A program made the position numbers and the translations under genes. The notes beneath the pieces are model-generated. The model was not told the origin of the DNA. It saw only the letters and a program-made list of their open reading frames with translations, and did not search any database. Positions 9,111 to 17,881 of a stretch of 64,000 nt of DNA are shown piece by piece (position 1 is the first letter of the stretch; every line of letters starts with the position of its first letter). The DNA is from JAEKNW01 sp963677815. GTDB taxonomy: Bacteria > Cloacimonadota > Cloacimonadia > Cloacimonadales > JAFGVF01. Location: assembly GCA_963677815.1 (NCBI GenBank), contig OY782499.1, forward strand, positions 1,674,001 to 1,738,000, written 5' to 3'.

Positions 9111-10145
9111 ATGAATATTTCATTTGGAAGTGATAACCATTCAGGAGTTCATCACAAGATTTTAGAAGCAATTACTAAGGCTAATGTAGGGCATACGCAT
9201 TCGTATGGAGATGATGATTATACAAGACAAGCTATAGAGAAATTTAAAGAAGTTTTTGGAAAAGACATTGATGTATATTTTGTTTTAACAGGAACAGGGG
9301 CTAATGTTCTTTCTTTACAGAATTTCTTAAAAGCATATGAAGCAATAGTCTGTGCTGAAACTGCACATATCAATGTTGATGAATGTGGTGCTCCAGAACA
9401 TTTTACAGGTAGTAAATTAATCACTGTAAAAACAGAGAATGGTAAGTTAACTCCTCAACTATTAGAAAAAGCAATATTTGGTGTTGGCGATGAACATCAT
9501 GTTCAGGCTAGGATTATATCAATTTCACAAGTTACAGAGTTGGGGTCAATATATAGTCCAGCTGAAATAAAGGCAATTGTTGATTTCGCTCATGCTAGAG
9601 GTCTTTATGTACATCTTGATGGTGCTAGACTTTCTAATGCAGCAGCAGCTTTAGCTTGTTCTTTAGCAGATTTAACTACTAATACAGGCATTGATATTCT
9701 CTCTTTTGGAGCTACTAAGAATGGTGCTATGCTAGCTGAATCAATCGTTTGTTTCCGCCCAGAGCTATCAAAAAGTATGAAATATTTAAGAAAAATGGGC
9801 ATGCAATTGTATTCAAAGATGCGTTATAGTTCAGCTCAATGGTTAGCTTATTTAAGTAATAATCTCTGGTATGAAAATGCAAAAAACGCGAATGATATGG
9901 CTCTCTACATGTATAATCAACTACAAAAAATACCTAGCGTTAAATTAACTCAGCAAATAGAAGCAAATGCTATTTTTGCCTTAATCGATAAGGAAATTAT
10001 AGAAAGACTTCGCCAAGAATACTTTTTTTATACATGGGACGAATTTACTGGAGAAATTAGACTAATGTGCTCATTTGATACTTCAAAGAAAGATATTGAT
10101 GATTTTATTAAATTTTTAAAAGAATTATTAAAGAATAAGTCTTAG
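9111..10145 (+). CDS. ltaE: Low-specificity L-threonine aldolase
   Basis: This PLP enzyme of fold type I cleaves threonine or allo-threonine to glycine and acetaldehyde. The 344-residue length fits the family. Visible are the N-terminal SDNHSGVHHKILEAI, the HTHSYGDDDYT motif, the cofactor Asp/Arg in VHLDGARLSNAA and the Schiff-base Lys203 in SFGATKNGAML. Other beta-eliminating lyases are possible but less likely given these motifs. AAGGGAT sits before the ATG. The NapH-like gene starts 8 bases after the stop. Confidence 0.9.
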   Translation: MNISFGSDNHSGVHHKILEAITKANVGHTHSYGDDDYTRQAIEKFKEVFGKDIDVYFVLTGTGANVLSLQNFLKAYEAIVCAETAHINVDECGAPEHFTGSKLITVKTENGKLTPQLLEKAIFGVGDEHHVQARIISISQVTELGSIYSPAEIKAIVDFAHARGLYVHLDGARLSNAAAALACSLADLTTNTGIDILSFGATKNGAMLAESIVCFRPELSKSMKYLRKMGMQLYSKMRYSSAQWLAYLSNNLWYENAKNANDMALYMYNQLQKIPSVKLTQQIEANAIFALIDKEIIERLRQEYFFYTWDEFTGEIRLMCSFDTSKKDIDDFIKFLKELLKNKS

Positions 10146-10153
10146 GTTGGAAT

Positions 10154-10960
10154 ATGAAGAAAGTAATGATAGTTAGATTTTCAATTCTCAGTTTTATTGT
10201 GCTTATTACATTTGTAGCAATAGTCTTAGAAGGGTTAGGCATTATTAACATTAATCCTCATGGCTTGTGTCCTTATTCATTAGTATGTTTTGGTCTTCCA
10301 AGTCTAAGAAATTTATTTACAGCAAACCCCTTTGTAATTTCTACTATCATTGGTTTATCTTTATTAATTCTAACACCCTTTATTGGCAGATTATTTTGTG
10401 GCTGGTTATGTCCAATGGGAGCAATACAAGAGCTTCTCTATCGTTTATCTAATGGTAAGTTGAAAGGTAGGAAAAAATATTTAATATCTACAAAATGGGA
10501 TAGAATTTTAAAATCCCTAAAGTATGGTATTTTAGCATTAAATATTGTTTTAGCAACATTATTAATCCAAGCTTTATACATGAATGCTTGCCCTGTAATG
10601 GCAATTGCCAATATAGGAAGTTATTTGAAAATAAGTGCAATTGTTCTTTTACTATTTCTAACAGCGTCACTCTTTATAGAGAGATTTGCTTGCAGATACT
10701 TGTGTCCTTTTGGAGCTATGATGAGTATCTTATTGAAGATAAGTAACAAGCTTAAAATACCTAGATTAATGATTAAGGTAAATAAAGAAATGTGTGTGAA
10801 TTGTGATTTATGTTCTTCAAATTGTCCTATGCAAATTAGAGTAGATGAAAAAAGTAAAGTTACTGATAGTGACTGCATAATGTGTTTTAGGTGCAAAGCA
10901 AAATGTCCTAGAAAAGGTATTGATTGTCAGTATTGTAATGAGGAAGACAAGCATGAATAA
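10154..10960 (+). CDS. NapH/NosR-like membrane protein with two cytoplasmic [4Fe-4S] clusters
   Basis: The 268-residue protein has about five membrane segments. Two CxxxCP motifs sit at membrane edges (CGWLCPMGAIQEL and CRYLCPFGAMM), as in NapH, MauN and CcoG-type proteins. The C-terminal domain carries two ferredoxin motifs, CVNCDLCSSNCP and CIMCFRCKAKCP. Such proteins pass electrons between the quinone or cytoplasmic side and periplasmic partners. The next gene overlaps it by 8 bases and encodes an exported ferredoxin, so the two probably act together. The actual donor and acceptor cannot be told from the sequence. Confidence 0.82.
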   Translation: MKKVMIVRFSILSFIVLITFVAIVLEGLGIININPHGLCPYSLVCFGLPSLRNLFTANPFVISTIIGLSLLILTPFIGRLFCGWLCPMGAIQELLYRLSNGKLKGRKKYLISTKWDRILKSLKYGILALNIVLATLLIQALYMNACPVMAIANIGSYLKISAIVLLLFLTASLFIERFACRYLCPFGAMMSILLKISNKLKIPRLMIKVNKEMCVNCDLCSSNCPMQIRVDEKSKVTDSDCIMCFRCKAKCPRKGIDCQYCNEEDKHE

Positions 10961-11264
10961 AATTAAAGCCATTCTTTTATTAATTATCTTAGTGATATTC
11001 ATAACTTCAATTCTTGCGAATAAAGAGTCCAACCCTACTAATTACAACATTTCAGATTATAAGTGTATTGGTTGTCAAGCCTGTGTTGATGCTTGCCCAG
11101 TTCAAGCTATATCCATCAAAGGTGGCAAGGCTATAATTGATCAGACTAAGTGTATTCAATGTGGTATTTGTGTAAATGGGAATTATGATGACTATAATGG
11201 ATGTCCAGTAAAAGCAATAATTGCCCCACTTGAAGAAGATGAATTGAATGATGAAGATGAATAA
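10953..11264 (+). CDS. Exported or membrane-anchored bis-[4Fe-4S] ferredoxin
   Basis: I start at the ATG at 10953, overlapping the upstream gene by 8 bases. The upstream in-frame TTG at 10920 would add residues before the signal segment. The 103-residue product begins with a hydrophobic segment (about residues 5-22) that looks like a Sec signal peptide or membrane anchor. It then has a canonical CxxCxxCxxxCP motif (CIGCQACVDACP) and a second motif CIQCGICV followed by 10 residues before the last Cys (GCPVKAI). That widened spacing recurs in the protein encoded at 25780-26313. The C-terminus is very acidic. It probably takes electrons from the NapH-like partner outside the cytoplasm. Confidence 0.82.
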   Translation: MNKIKAILLLIILVIFITSILANKESNPTNYNISDYKCIGCQACVDACPVQAISIKGGKAIIDQTKCIQCGICVNGNYDDYNGCPVKAIIAPLEEDELNDEDE

Positions 11265-11276
11265 TAAGCAGGAAAT

Positions 11277-12083
11277 ATGAAAAAAGCTACCCTAATTTTA
11301 GGCGGAGGAGCAGCTCTTGGTTTTGCCCATATTGGTGTATTGAAGGTAATTGAAAAAGAATATGAGATTACTAGAGTCATTGGTACAAGTATGGGGTCAA
11401 TTGTCGGTGGTTTGTATGCTTATGGGATGAAAGCAGATGAAATCCTAGAGTTTGGAAAGGATTTCAAATATCTAGATTTTATTAATCCACTAAATATAGA
11501 CTTAAAGTTTCAAGGCCTTTTTGATGGTTCTTTTATTGAAAAGAAGATTAATCAAAAGCTTAATCAAGCAAAGATAGAAGATTTGAAAATTAAATATTCA
11601 GCAGTGGCCTACGATATTAATTCTAAATACACTATCATAATTAATTCAGGTAATTGTGCTAGAGCTATGCGAGCTTCATCTGCAATCCCCTATATATTTA
11701 ATCCTGTAAATATTGATAATTATTCACTTGTTGACGGGGGAGTGGAGTATCCATTACCCTGCTTAGACCTTTCTGAAGATGAGTTTACCATAGTAGTAAA
11801 TGTTCTTCCTGCTATTCCCAACAAAATGGTCCACATGAACATTGATAGCATCAAAACAGGAAAAAAGCAGAAGACAAGTAAAAAATGGTATGAAATAATT
11901 ATGGAAGCAGTTAACTGTAATCAATCATTTTTAGCCCAAGAAAGAATAAAAGAATTTAAACCAAATATTTATATAAATTGTGACATAAACTCATATCTTC
12001 CAGCTGAATTTCTTAAAATTGAAGAAATATCAAAACTTGGGGAAGATGTTGCTAAAAAGGTGTTAAACCAAATAATGCAGTAG
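11277..12083 (+). CDS. Patatin-like phospholipase (RssA-like)
   Basis: The 268-residue protein carries the patatin fold signatures: the oxyanion-hole GGGAALGFAHIGVL (residues 9-22), the nucleophile motif GTSMGS with Ser38, and the catalytic Asp in VDGG at Asp153. Patatins are Ser/Asp lipid acyl hydrolases. No signal peptide is visible, so it is probably cytoplasmic or attached to the inner face of the membrane. It is the last gene of the plus-strand run and faces the cyclophilin gene. A hairpin overlaps its stop codon. Confidence 0.9.
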   Translation: MKKATLILGGGAALGFAHIGVLKVIEKEYEITRVIGTSMGSIVGGLYAYGMKADEILEFGKDFKYLDFINPLNIDLKFQGLFDGSFIEKKINQKLNQAKIEDLKIKYSAVAYDINSKYTIIINSGNCARAMRASSAIPYIFNPVNIDNYSLVDGGVEYPLPCLDLSEDEFTIVVNVLPAIPNKMVHMNIDSIKTGKKQKTSKKWYEIIMEAVNCNQSFLAQERIKEFKPNIYINCDINSYLPAEFLKIEEISKLGEDVAKKVLNQIMQ

Positions 12084-12132
12084 AGCTTAAGTAATATTTT
12101 GCTGAAGTCATATATTATTTAAGCTCTACTGC
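12077..12132. terminator. Bidirectional hairpin between convergent genes
   Basis: A 21-bp stem with a single G-T wobble (GCAGTAGAGCTTAAGTAATA on the left) encloses a 14-base loop and includes the patatin stop codon. It sits between two convergent genes. T-runs are short, so its strength as a terminator is uncertain. Confidence 0.65.
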
Positions 12133-12146
12133 CTTTACATGTATAG

Positions 12147-12644
12147 TTATATCAGTTTAGCACTTTCAATAATAATATTTTCTTTAGGCCAATCACTCAT
12201 TCCTGTTTCACGATTAATACCAGTAGCAACTGTTTTAGCAGAATTGACAATCTCCATACCATCAATTACTTTTCCGAAAACACAATAACCCCAATTGGAG
12301 GAGTTCTGATAGTTTAAGAAAGTATTGTTAGCAACATTAATAAAAAACTGAGAGCTTGCTGAGTGTGGGTCATTTGTTCTTGCCATAGCAATAGTTCCTA
12401 TTTCGTTGCTGAGGCCATTATCAGCTTCATTTTTAATAGATTCACGTCCACTTCTGTATTGTCCGTCAGCAGTAAATCCACCAGCTTGAATCATGAAATT
12501 ATCGATAATTCGATGGAAAAGAAGACCATCATAAAAGCCTTCTTCTACATAGTCAATGAAATTTTTCACTGTAATGGGAGCTTTTTCCTTGAACAATTCT
12601 AAGACTATTCTTCCTTTGTTTGTTATAAGTTCAACTTTACACAT
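12147..12644 (-). CDS. ppiB: Cyclophilin-type peptidyl-prolyl cis-trans isomerase
   Basis: The 165-residue protein is a single cyclophilin domain with no signal peptide, so it is probably the cytoplasmic PpiB type. Signature stretches include FHRIIDNFMIQAGGF with the catalytic Arg, the SSQFFINVANNTFLN block and the W/YCVFGKVIDGMEIV block. It speeds up isomerisation of peptide bonds before proline. GGAG lies 5 bases upstream of the ATG on the minus strand. The gene is divergent from the phosphodiesterase gene at 12816. Confidence 0.94.
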   Translation of the reverse strand: MCKVELITNKGRIVLELFKEKAPITVKNFIDYVEEGFYDGLLFHRIIDNFMIQAGGFTADGQYRSGRESIKNEADNGLSNEIGTIAMARTNDPHSASSQFFINVANNTFLNYQNSSNWGYCVFGKVIDGMEIVNSAKTVATGINRETGMSDWPKENIIIESAKLI

Positions 12645-12815
12645 AGGTTCTCCGTAATAGGTTTTTGTAATGAATACAATTCAGAGATTAATAAAATCTG
12701 TCAATAACTTTTCTAAATCCTACTATTTATTTATTTTAAGTAAACTTTTTCAGATATTCTAAATTTATATTGACTAATAAGAGACTATTAAAAACATTTA
12801 GCAAGGAGAATTAAT

Positions 12816-13994
12816 ATGAATAAAGAGAAAATAATATATCCAGATTATAATAGAAGTATTATAAATATAACTGCCTCCATATTACAATATTTTGGTTGTG
12901 AAACAAAATATCCAGCCTTAAAGGAACTATCAAAAGAATATTTAGATAAGTTCGATAATATAATTTTCTTAGTAGTTGATGGGCTAGGTGCTAAACTAAT
13001 TGAACATCATTTGGCAGATAATGCCATGTTTAGAAAAAACAATGCAACGACTTTAACTTCAGTATTTCCCCCAACAACAGCAGCAGCTATTTCTTCCTAT
13101 CTATCTGGAGTTTCCCCCTGGGAACATGGGATAATTGGTTGGACCTTATATTTGAAAGAATATTTCAAAATGGTTGATTTCTTACCTCTGAGCGATGCTA
13201 CTAATGGAGAATTTTTACCAGAAGAGTATTCCAAGATACATGAGAAATTTCATTTTGAGTCAATCTTCAAAATTATTAATGAATTAAGACCAGAAGTTGA
13301 ACAGCACTATGTAACCCCAGAGTCTTTAGCTAAATCTAAATACACAAAAATGGCATCTGATTCAGCTGAAATTTTTTCATATAGTGCTTTCGGGCAAGCC
13401 TTAGATTATATCCATCAGACAGTTAAGGAGAATAGCAATAAAAAGTTATTTTACTGTTATACTGGGGAACCTGATAAATCGATGCACAAACTAGGTGTTT
13501 ACAAGTCATCCATAAAGGATATTATAGAATCTCTTCAAAGCCAAATCCAAGCTTTACATAAAAATCTTTCTTCAACTAAATCATTGATTTTAGTTACTGC
13601 TGACCATGGTATGATAGAAGTAGAAGAAAGTATATACGCAAATGAAGATAAAGCTTTTTGGGATTCTTTAATTCTTCCTACCTTCCCAGAACCTCGCTTT
13701 ATATCTTGCTTTATTCATAAAGATAAAGAAGCAGATTTTTTAGCTTTTGCCAAGAAGTATTCTGCTGAATTTATTTTGCTGTCCAAAGTTGAACTTATCG
13801 AAAAATCTTTACTTGGCAAGGGTAGTCCTCATCCGAGAGTTCAGGAAATGCTTGGTGATTATGTCTTGATAGCAAAAAGTAGCAAAGCTATTCAAACGAT
13901 TTATCAAAGCAAAGAATCAACTTTCAAATTTAAAGGGATGCATGCAGGCCTAACTGAAAAAGAAATGCTAGTTCCTTTAATAATTCTAGATTAG
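12816..13994 (+). CDS. Alkaline-phosphatase-superfamily nucleotide pyrophosphatase/phosphodiesterase
   Basis: The 392-residue protein belongs to the type I phosphodiesterase (NPP) group of the alkaline phosphatase superfamily. It shows FLVVDGLGAKL with the first metal Asp55, the Thr-rich nucleophile region TSVFPPTTAAA followed by LSGVSPWEHGIIGW, YTGEPDKSMHKLG, and the C-terminal metal motif VTADHGM. The metal His in HPRVQEM and GMHAGLTEKEMLVPLI closes the domain. No signal peptide is present, which is unusual for this superfamily and suggests cytoplasmic action. AAGGAG precedes the ATG. The EamA gene follows 8 bases later. Confidence 0.87.
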   Translation: MNKEKIIYPDYNRSIINITASILQYFGCETKYPALKELSKEYLDKFDNIIFLVVDGLGAKLIEHHLADNAMFRKNNATTLTSVFPPTTAAAISSYLSGVSPWEHGIIGWTLYLKEYFKMVDFLPLSDATNGEFLPEEYSKIHEKFHFESIFKIINELRPEVEQHYVTPESLAKSKYTKMASDSAEIFSYSAFGQALDYIHQTVKENSNKKLFYCYTGEPDKSMHKLGVYKSSIKDIIESLQSQIQALHKNLSSTKSLILVTADHGMIEVEESIYANEDKAFWDSLILPTFPEPRFISCFIHKDKEADFLAFAKKYSAEFILLSKVELIEKSLLGKGSPHPRVQEMLGDYVLIAKSSKAIQTIYQSKESTFKFKGMHAGLTEKEMLVPLIILD

Positions 13995-14002
13995 TAATAT
14001 AA

Positions 14003-14929
14003 ATGACAGTAAAGACCAAATCTTTAATATTTGCCTTTATCGCTTTATTCTCTTGGGGTATACATGGGCCAGCTGGAAGATATCTTGCTTTGCAAGATGT
14101 TAATATGTATTTTGTTGCTGTTTCAAGATTCTGGATTGGTACTTTTATTTTTTTCCTATTTCTTTTATTCAAGAAAGATTTCGGCTACAATCTTTTTATA
14201 AGCAAGTGGAAACAAATTATCAATATTAGTATTATAGGTATTTGCATAAATTCAATTTTATATCATATAACTCTGAAATATCTGCATGGTACATTAGTGA
14301 TGATCCTAGAAAATCTAGCACCTGTGTTTGTGATTTTAATAGTATATTTTAAGGATAAGCTAGCTCCTAGTAGAATTCAAGTGCTGTCACTGATTATTGC
14401 ATTCATAGGATTGCTATCTATAATCATGGGAAAATCATCCTTTCCTGAATTAGGACAAGGCTTTAGTATTGGTATGATATTTGGTATCCTAACAGGTATT
14501 ACCTTTGGAGCGTATATTTATCTCTCATCTGGAATAATGAAAGGCCTAGAAAAGCAACCTTACAAAGTGATCCAACTTCTGTTTTGGATTTTTCTAACTG
14601 CTTCTATTATGATGAGTCCTATATATTTCTTCATTGATGGAAAATTACCTACAAGTAAATCAGAAATCTTCTGGTTTTTAGAAATGGGTGTTTTCCAATC
14701 TGGCTTGGCTTATCTTTTCTGGAACTTTGCCTTAACTGGTATTTCTGCTAACACTGCCAGTATTCTTTTCACTTTTACAGTTCTATTTACCACAATAAAT
14801 GAAGTTATTTTTATGAATCTGAGAGTTACGCCAGTTTTAGTTATAGGTGGAATACTTATCACTTTAGCAGGTTATCTACTTAGTAAGAAATCTCACAAGA
14901 AGGTGGGGAAGAAGGTAATTCAGATATGA
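14003..14929 (+). CDS. EamA-family (drug/metabolite superfamily) transporter
   Basis: The 308-residue protein is almost entirely hydrophobic with about ten membrane helices in two EamA repeats. Repeat 1 begins ALFSWGIHGPAGRYLA and repeat 2 begins GILTGITFGAYIYLSS. Such carriers export or import small metabolites, and the substrate cannot be read from the sequence. The C-terminus is Lys-rich and probably cytoplasmic. Its stop overlaps the next start as ATGA. A related but different EamA gene lies at the right end of the window. Confidence 0.9.
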   Translation: MTVKTKSLIFAFIALFSWGIHGPAGRYLALQDVNMYFVAVSRFWIGTFIFFLFLLFKKDFGYNLFISKWKQIINISIIGICINSILYHITLKYLHGTLVMILENLAPVFVILIVYFKDKLAPSRIQVLSLIIAFIGLLSIIMGKSSFPELGQGFSIGMIFGILTGITFGAYIYLSSGIMKGLEKQPYKVIQLLFWIFLTASIMMSPIYFFIDGKLPTSKSEIFWFLEMGVFQSGLAYLFWNFALTGISANTASILFTFTVLFTTINEVIFMNLRVTPVLVIGGILITLAGYLLSKKSHKKVGKKVIQI

Positions 14930-15579
14930 CGTCTTTATACATGTTTTCTATGATTAATAAATACACATTTCCTAATTTTCATGACTTCTTACAAGCTGCT
15001 AAGAAAGATGACTATTACATACTAGTTTTAATGCAGATTAAGGAACAGAAAATCAACTTAACTAATATTATAAAAAATAGTGGTTTAGATTATGACTTAA
15101 GTAGATTTCACTTCTTAGCCCCTGAAATAAATGATACTTATGCTCCTTTGGAAACTATTGACTCCTTAAAGAAAGCTACAGGTATTCTTGTTTTAGGTGG
15201 GAATGCTCACTTTTATCAGAAGATTTATGGAAATGATGCAATTTCTTATTTAGTTAAAGAAAGATATCAAGAAGGGATACCCTATGCTGGTATATCTGCT
15301 GGGGCAATCTTATCTTTAAATTATGGCTTAATCGAAAATATTGCTTTTAAACCTCATTTTTCAGAAAAGAAAAGATTTAATGAACTCTTGAGGAAAATCA
15401 ATAAAAATAAAGTTAAGTATGGTTTTGGACTTGATGATAATATGTCTTTGAAGATTCAAGATGAAAAGATTATTTCTTGTATTGGAAAAGATTCTTTTTA
15501 TTTGTTTTCAAAAATAGGAGATAATGATTTTAACTGTAAGATTTTTAAAAATCTTGATACTCCCGAGCTTAATTCTTAA
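14926..15579 (+). CDS. Type 1 glutamine-amidotransferase-like protein, peptidase S51-type
   Basis: The 217-residue protein has the layout of peptidase S51 (dipeptidase E-like). A GGNAHFY motif (near residue 90) is equivalent to the GGN/GGD element, and the nucleophile elbow GISAGA has Ser124. A FKPHF stretch after it may supply the His. Dipeptidase E and cyanophycinase are in this family. The substrate here is not known. The start overlaps the upstream EamA gene, so the two may work together, for instance on peptide uptake and breakdown. The 3' end overlaps the convergent histidine kinase gene by 11 bases. Confidence 0.75.
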   Translation: MTSLYMFSMINKYTFPNFHDFLQAAKKDDYYILVLMQIKEQKINLTNIIKNSGLDYDLSRFHFLAPEINDTYAPLETIDSLKKATGILVLGGNAHFYQKIYGNDAISYLVKERYQEGIPYAGISAGAILSLNYGLIENIAFKPHFSEKKRFNELLRKINKNKVKYGFGLDDNMSLKIQDEKIISCIGKDSFYLFSKIGDNDFNCKIFKNLDTPELNS

Positions 15580-17875
15580 ATTTCTTTAGCATCCTTTTAA
15601 TTTCTGAAGCTTTTATCGGTTTAACAATAAAGTCATTCATTCCTACCCTGTTAGCTTCTTCCTTGACTTCATCAATAACATTACCAGATACTGCAATAAT
15701 AGGTGTTTTTAAGCCTCTATCCCTTATCATCTTTGTTAGGGCTAAGCCTGTAACTTCAGGCATTTGAATATCCATGAAGATGTAATCATAACTAGTATTT
15801 TCCAAGGCTTTTAAACACTCTCTCCAATTAGAGGCAATATCAACCTCAAGATCAAGTTTATGAAGAATAGCTGAGATTACCTTCTGATTTATAAGATTAT
15901 CCTCAACTACCAAGACTTTTTTATCTGGGTATGTCTCATTCAATCTATCTTCCTCTTCGGAGATTTCCACATTACTTAATTCACCTTTAGGAAGGGTAAT
16001 ATCAATATAGAAAACAGAACCAGGATTATCTGTATCAGATTTTATATAAGGGTTTGGACTTTCTAATTGAATCTCGCTTTGTAATAAATAAGAAAGTTGT
16101 TGTGCTATAGACAAGCCTAAACCTGTACCTGAGATCTTCTTTGATAAAGAACCATCAACTTGTTCAAATGCTTCAAATATTGTTTTCTTCTTAGCTTCAG
16201 GTATTCCTAAACCAGTATCAGAAACTGATATCCTCAATGATACCTTATCTACAGATTGAGAAAGTTTCTTAATAGCAAAGATTATTTCTCCTTCAGGAGT
16301 ATATTTTAAACTATTACTTAAAAGATTTATCAAAATCTTCTGAATTGCCATTTCATCACTATATACTATTAAATGTTGCAAATTTAACTTTTCATACTTG
16401 AATGTGAGATTTTTACCTTTTGCTTGAATATCATATAAATTAGCCATTTTATCAAATAGACTGATGATATCAAAATTACTTGATGTTAACAGTAATTTAT
16501 TAGATGATATTTTGGAGAAATCTAAGACCTGGTTTATTAGGCTATAAAGAATATCTGAAGATTGTTGAATAACATCTAGATATTCTTCTTGTTGAGCTGA
16601 TAGCTGAGTTTCACTAAGTAATTCAGAGACAGATATAACCCCATTTAGTGGTGTCCTCAGTTCATGTGAAATGCTTGCTAAGAAGGAATCTTTAGCCCTG
16701 TTGGCAATTTCTGCGATTTCTTTTTGTTCTCTTAATTCAGCAGCATATTTATTCTTTTCTTGCATGTTTTTCACAAAAGTATTAAACCACATTTGGAGTT
16801 CGCCTATTTCATCTATGGTCTTAATTTGAATCTGAGAATTTAGATCGTATCTATTCTTTGAAATATCAACAAAGGCCTCGGTTAACTCTTTAATTGGAAA
16901 GAGAATTTTTCTAGCAAAGATATAAAAGATAATTGAAGAGAAAAAGATAATAGTAATCAAACCTATCAAAGATATTTTCAGGGAATCAAATTGAGTGTGC
17001 CAAAGATATTTGCTAGATATAAAGGTAAAAAATTTAAGGTTGAACTCTTCTAAATTATATTTTAGTAGGAGAGCATCATCACCAGCGAATTTTAACTTAT
17101 CAAAATTGTGAAGTCGATCTTTGCTTATGTCATTAATAGCCTTAAAATCAGATCCTATCAATTCTTTATCTGGTGCTGAAATTATGTTTCCCTTTGTATC
17201 AACTACAAAGCTAGAAAATTTTTGAGAAAATTCATCTTGGAAATTATCTGCTATACTTTCTAAAGAATAATGAACAACTATTGTTCCTATAGAAACATCT
17301 GTCATTGACTCATGGTCAAAGTATTTAAGTCTTTTTGAGGCAATTAATGAGAAATTATCTGGCCTATCATAACTTGCCTGAACACCATGCCAAAATACTT
17401 CAGAATTTATATTAGTGTTTTCAGATAATATCCCTAAAAAGTCTTCTGACGGTATATTATTATTTTTTAATAAACTTTTGCCGAAATGATAACGATTAAG
17501 ATTTTTTGAGAAAATATCAATAGATTCTATTCCTTCTAAGTTGATATATCCTGCTAGAACATAACCAATATTAGCTTGTATTTTCAATTTTTGATAAACA
17601 GTAAGAGTGCCGCTATCTTCTTTTAAGCTCTGAATAACATCCTCCACATTAGCAATATTATTCATAAGATTCTCTACTGTTTCAAGTTGTAGGGAAGTGT
17701 ATTCTGCCTTCTGTTTTAAGAGCTCAAATACATTCTCTTCTAAATGGTTCATCATTGATTTATTGGAACCATATATTGCCCATAACATTAACACTAACAA
17801 GGGAACTATTCCTAGAAAGAAAAAAGTTGCAATAAATCTAGTTATTATTGAATGACTTAATCGTTTTTTGGACAT
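15569..17875 (-). CDS. Hybrid sensor histidine kinase with periplasmic sensor domain
   Basis: The 768-residue protein has a membrane helix (about 11-33), an extracytoplasmic sensor of about 265 residues (dCache-like in size) and a second helix (302-320). A HAMP linker (to about 375), a HisKA domain with H404 in SISHELRTPLNG, and an ATPase domain (N box NLLSNSLKYT, G boxes DTGLGIP and GTGLGLS) follow. The C-terminal receiver has the phospho-acceptor Asp702 in MDIQMPE. No output domain follows, so the signal must go to another protein by phosphorelay. The upstream gene, 6 bases away, encodes a sugar-type binding lipoprotein that could present the ligand to the sensor domain. Confidence 0.92.
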   Translation of the reverse strand: MSKKRLSHSIITRFIATFFFLGIVPLLVLMLWAIYGSNKSMMNHLEENVFELLKQKAEYTSLQLETVENLMNNIANVEDVIQSLKEDSGTLTVYQKLKIQANIGYVLAGYINLEGIESIDIFSKNLNRYHFGKSLLKNNNIPSEDFLGILSENTNINSEVFWHGVQASYDRPDNFSLIASKRLKYFDHESMTDVSIGTIVVHYSLESIADNFQDEFSQKFSSFVVDTKGNIISAPDKELIGSDFKAINDISKDRLHNFDKLKFAGDDALLLKYNLEEFNLKFFTFISSKYLWHTQFDSLKISLIGLITIIFFSSIIFYIFARKILFPIKELTEAFVDISKNRYDLNSQIQIKTIDEIGELQMWFNTFVKNMQEKNKYAAELREQKEIAEIANRAKDSFLASISHELRTPLNGVISVSELLSETQLSAQQEEYLDVIQQSSDILYSLINQVLDFSKISSNKLLLTSSNFDIISLFDKMANLYDIQAKGKNLTFKYEKLNLQHLIVYSDEMAIQKILINLLSNSLKYTPEGEIIFAIKKLSQSVDKVSLRISVSDTGLGIPEAKKKTIFEAFEQVDGSLSKKISGTGLGLSIAQQLSYLLQSEIQLESPNPYIKSDTDNPGSVFYIDITLPKGELSNVEISEEEDRLNETYPDKKVLVVEDNLINQKVISAILHKLDLEVDIASNWRECLKALENTSYDYIFMDIQMPEVTGLALTKMIRDRGLKTPIIAVSGNVIDEVKEEANRVGMNDFIVKPIKASEIKRMLKKFKN

Positions 17876-17881
17876 TATGTA

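Noticed and set aside
10920..10952. Upstream start for the exported ferredoxin
   Set aside because: A TTG start would add residues before the signal segment. The ATG at 10953 gives a normal export signal.
12770..12798. Promoter before the phosphodiesterase gene
   Set aside because: TTGACT is present, but no acceptable -10 box lies at the right distance.
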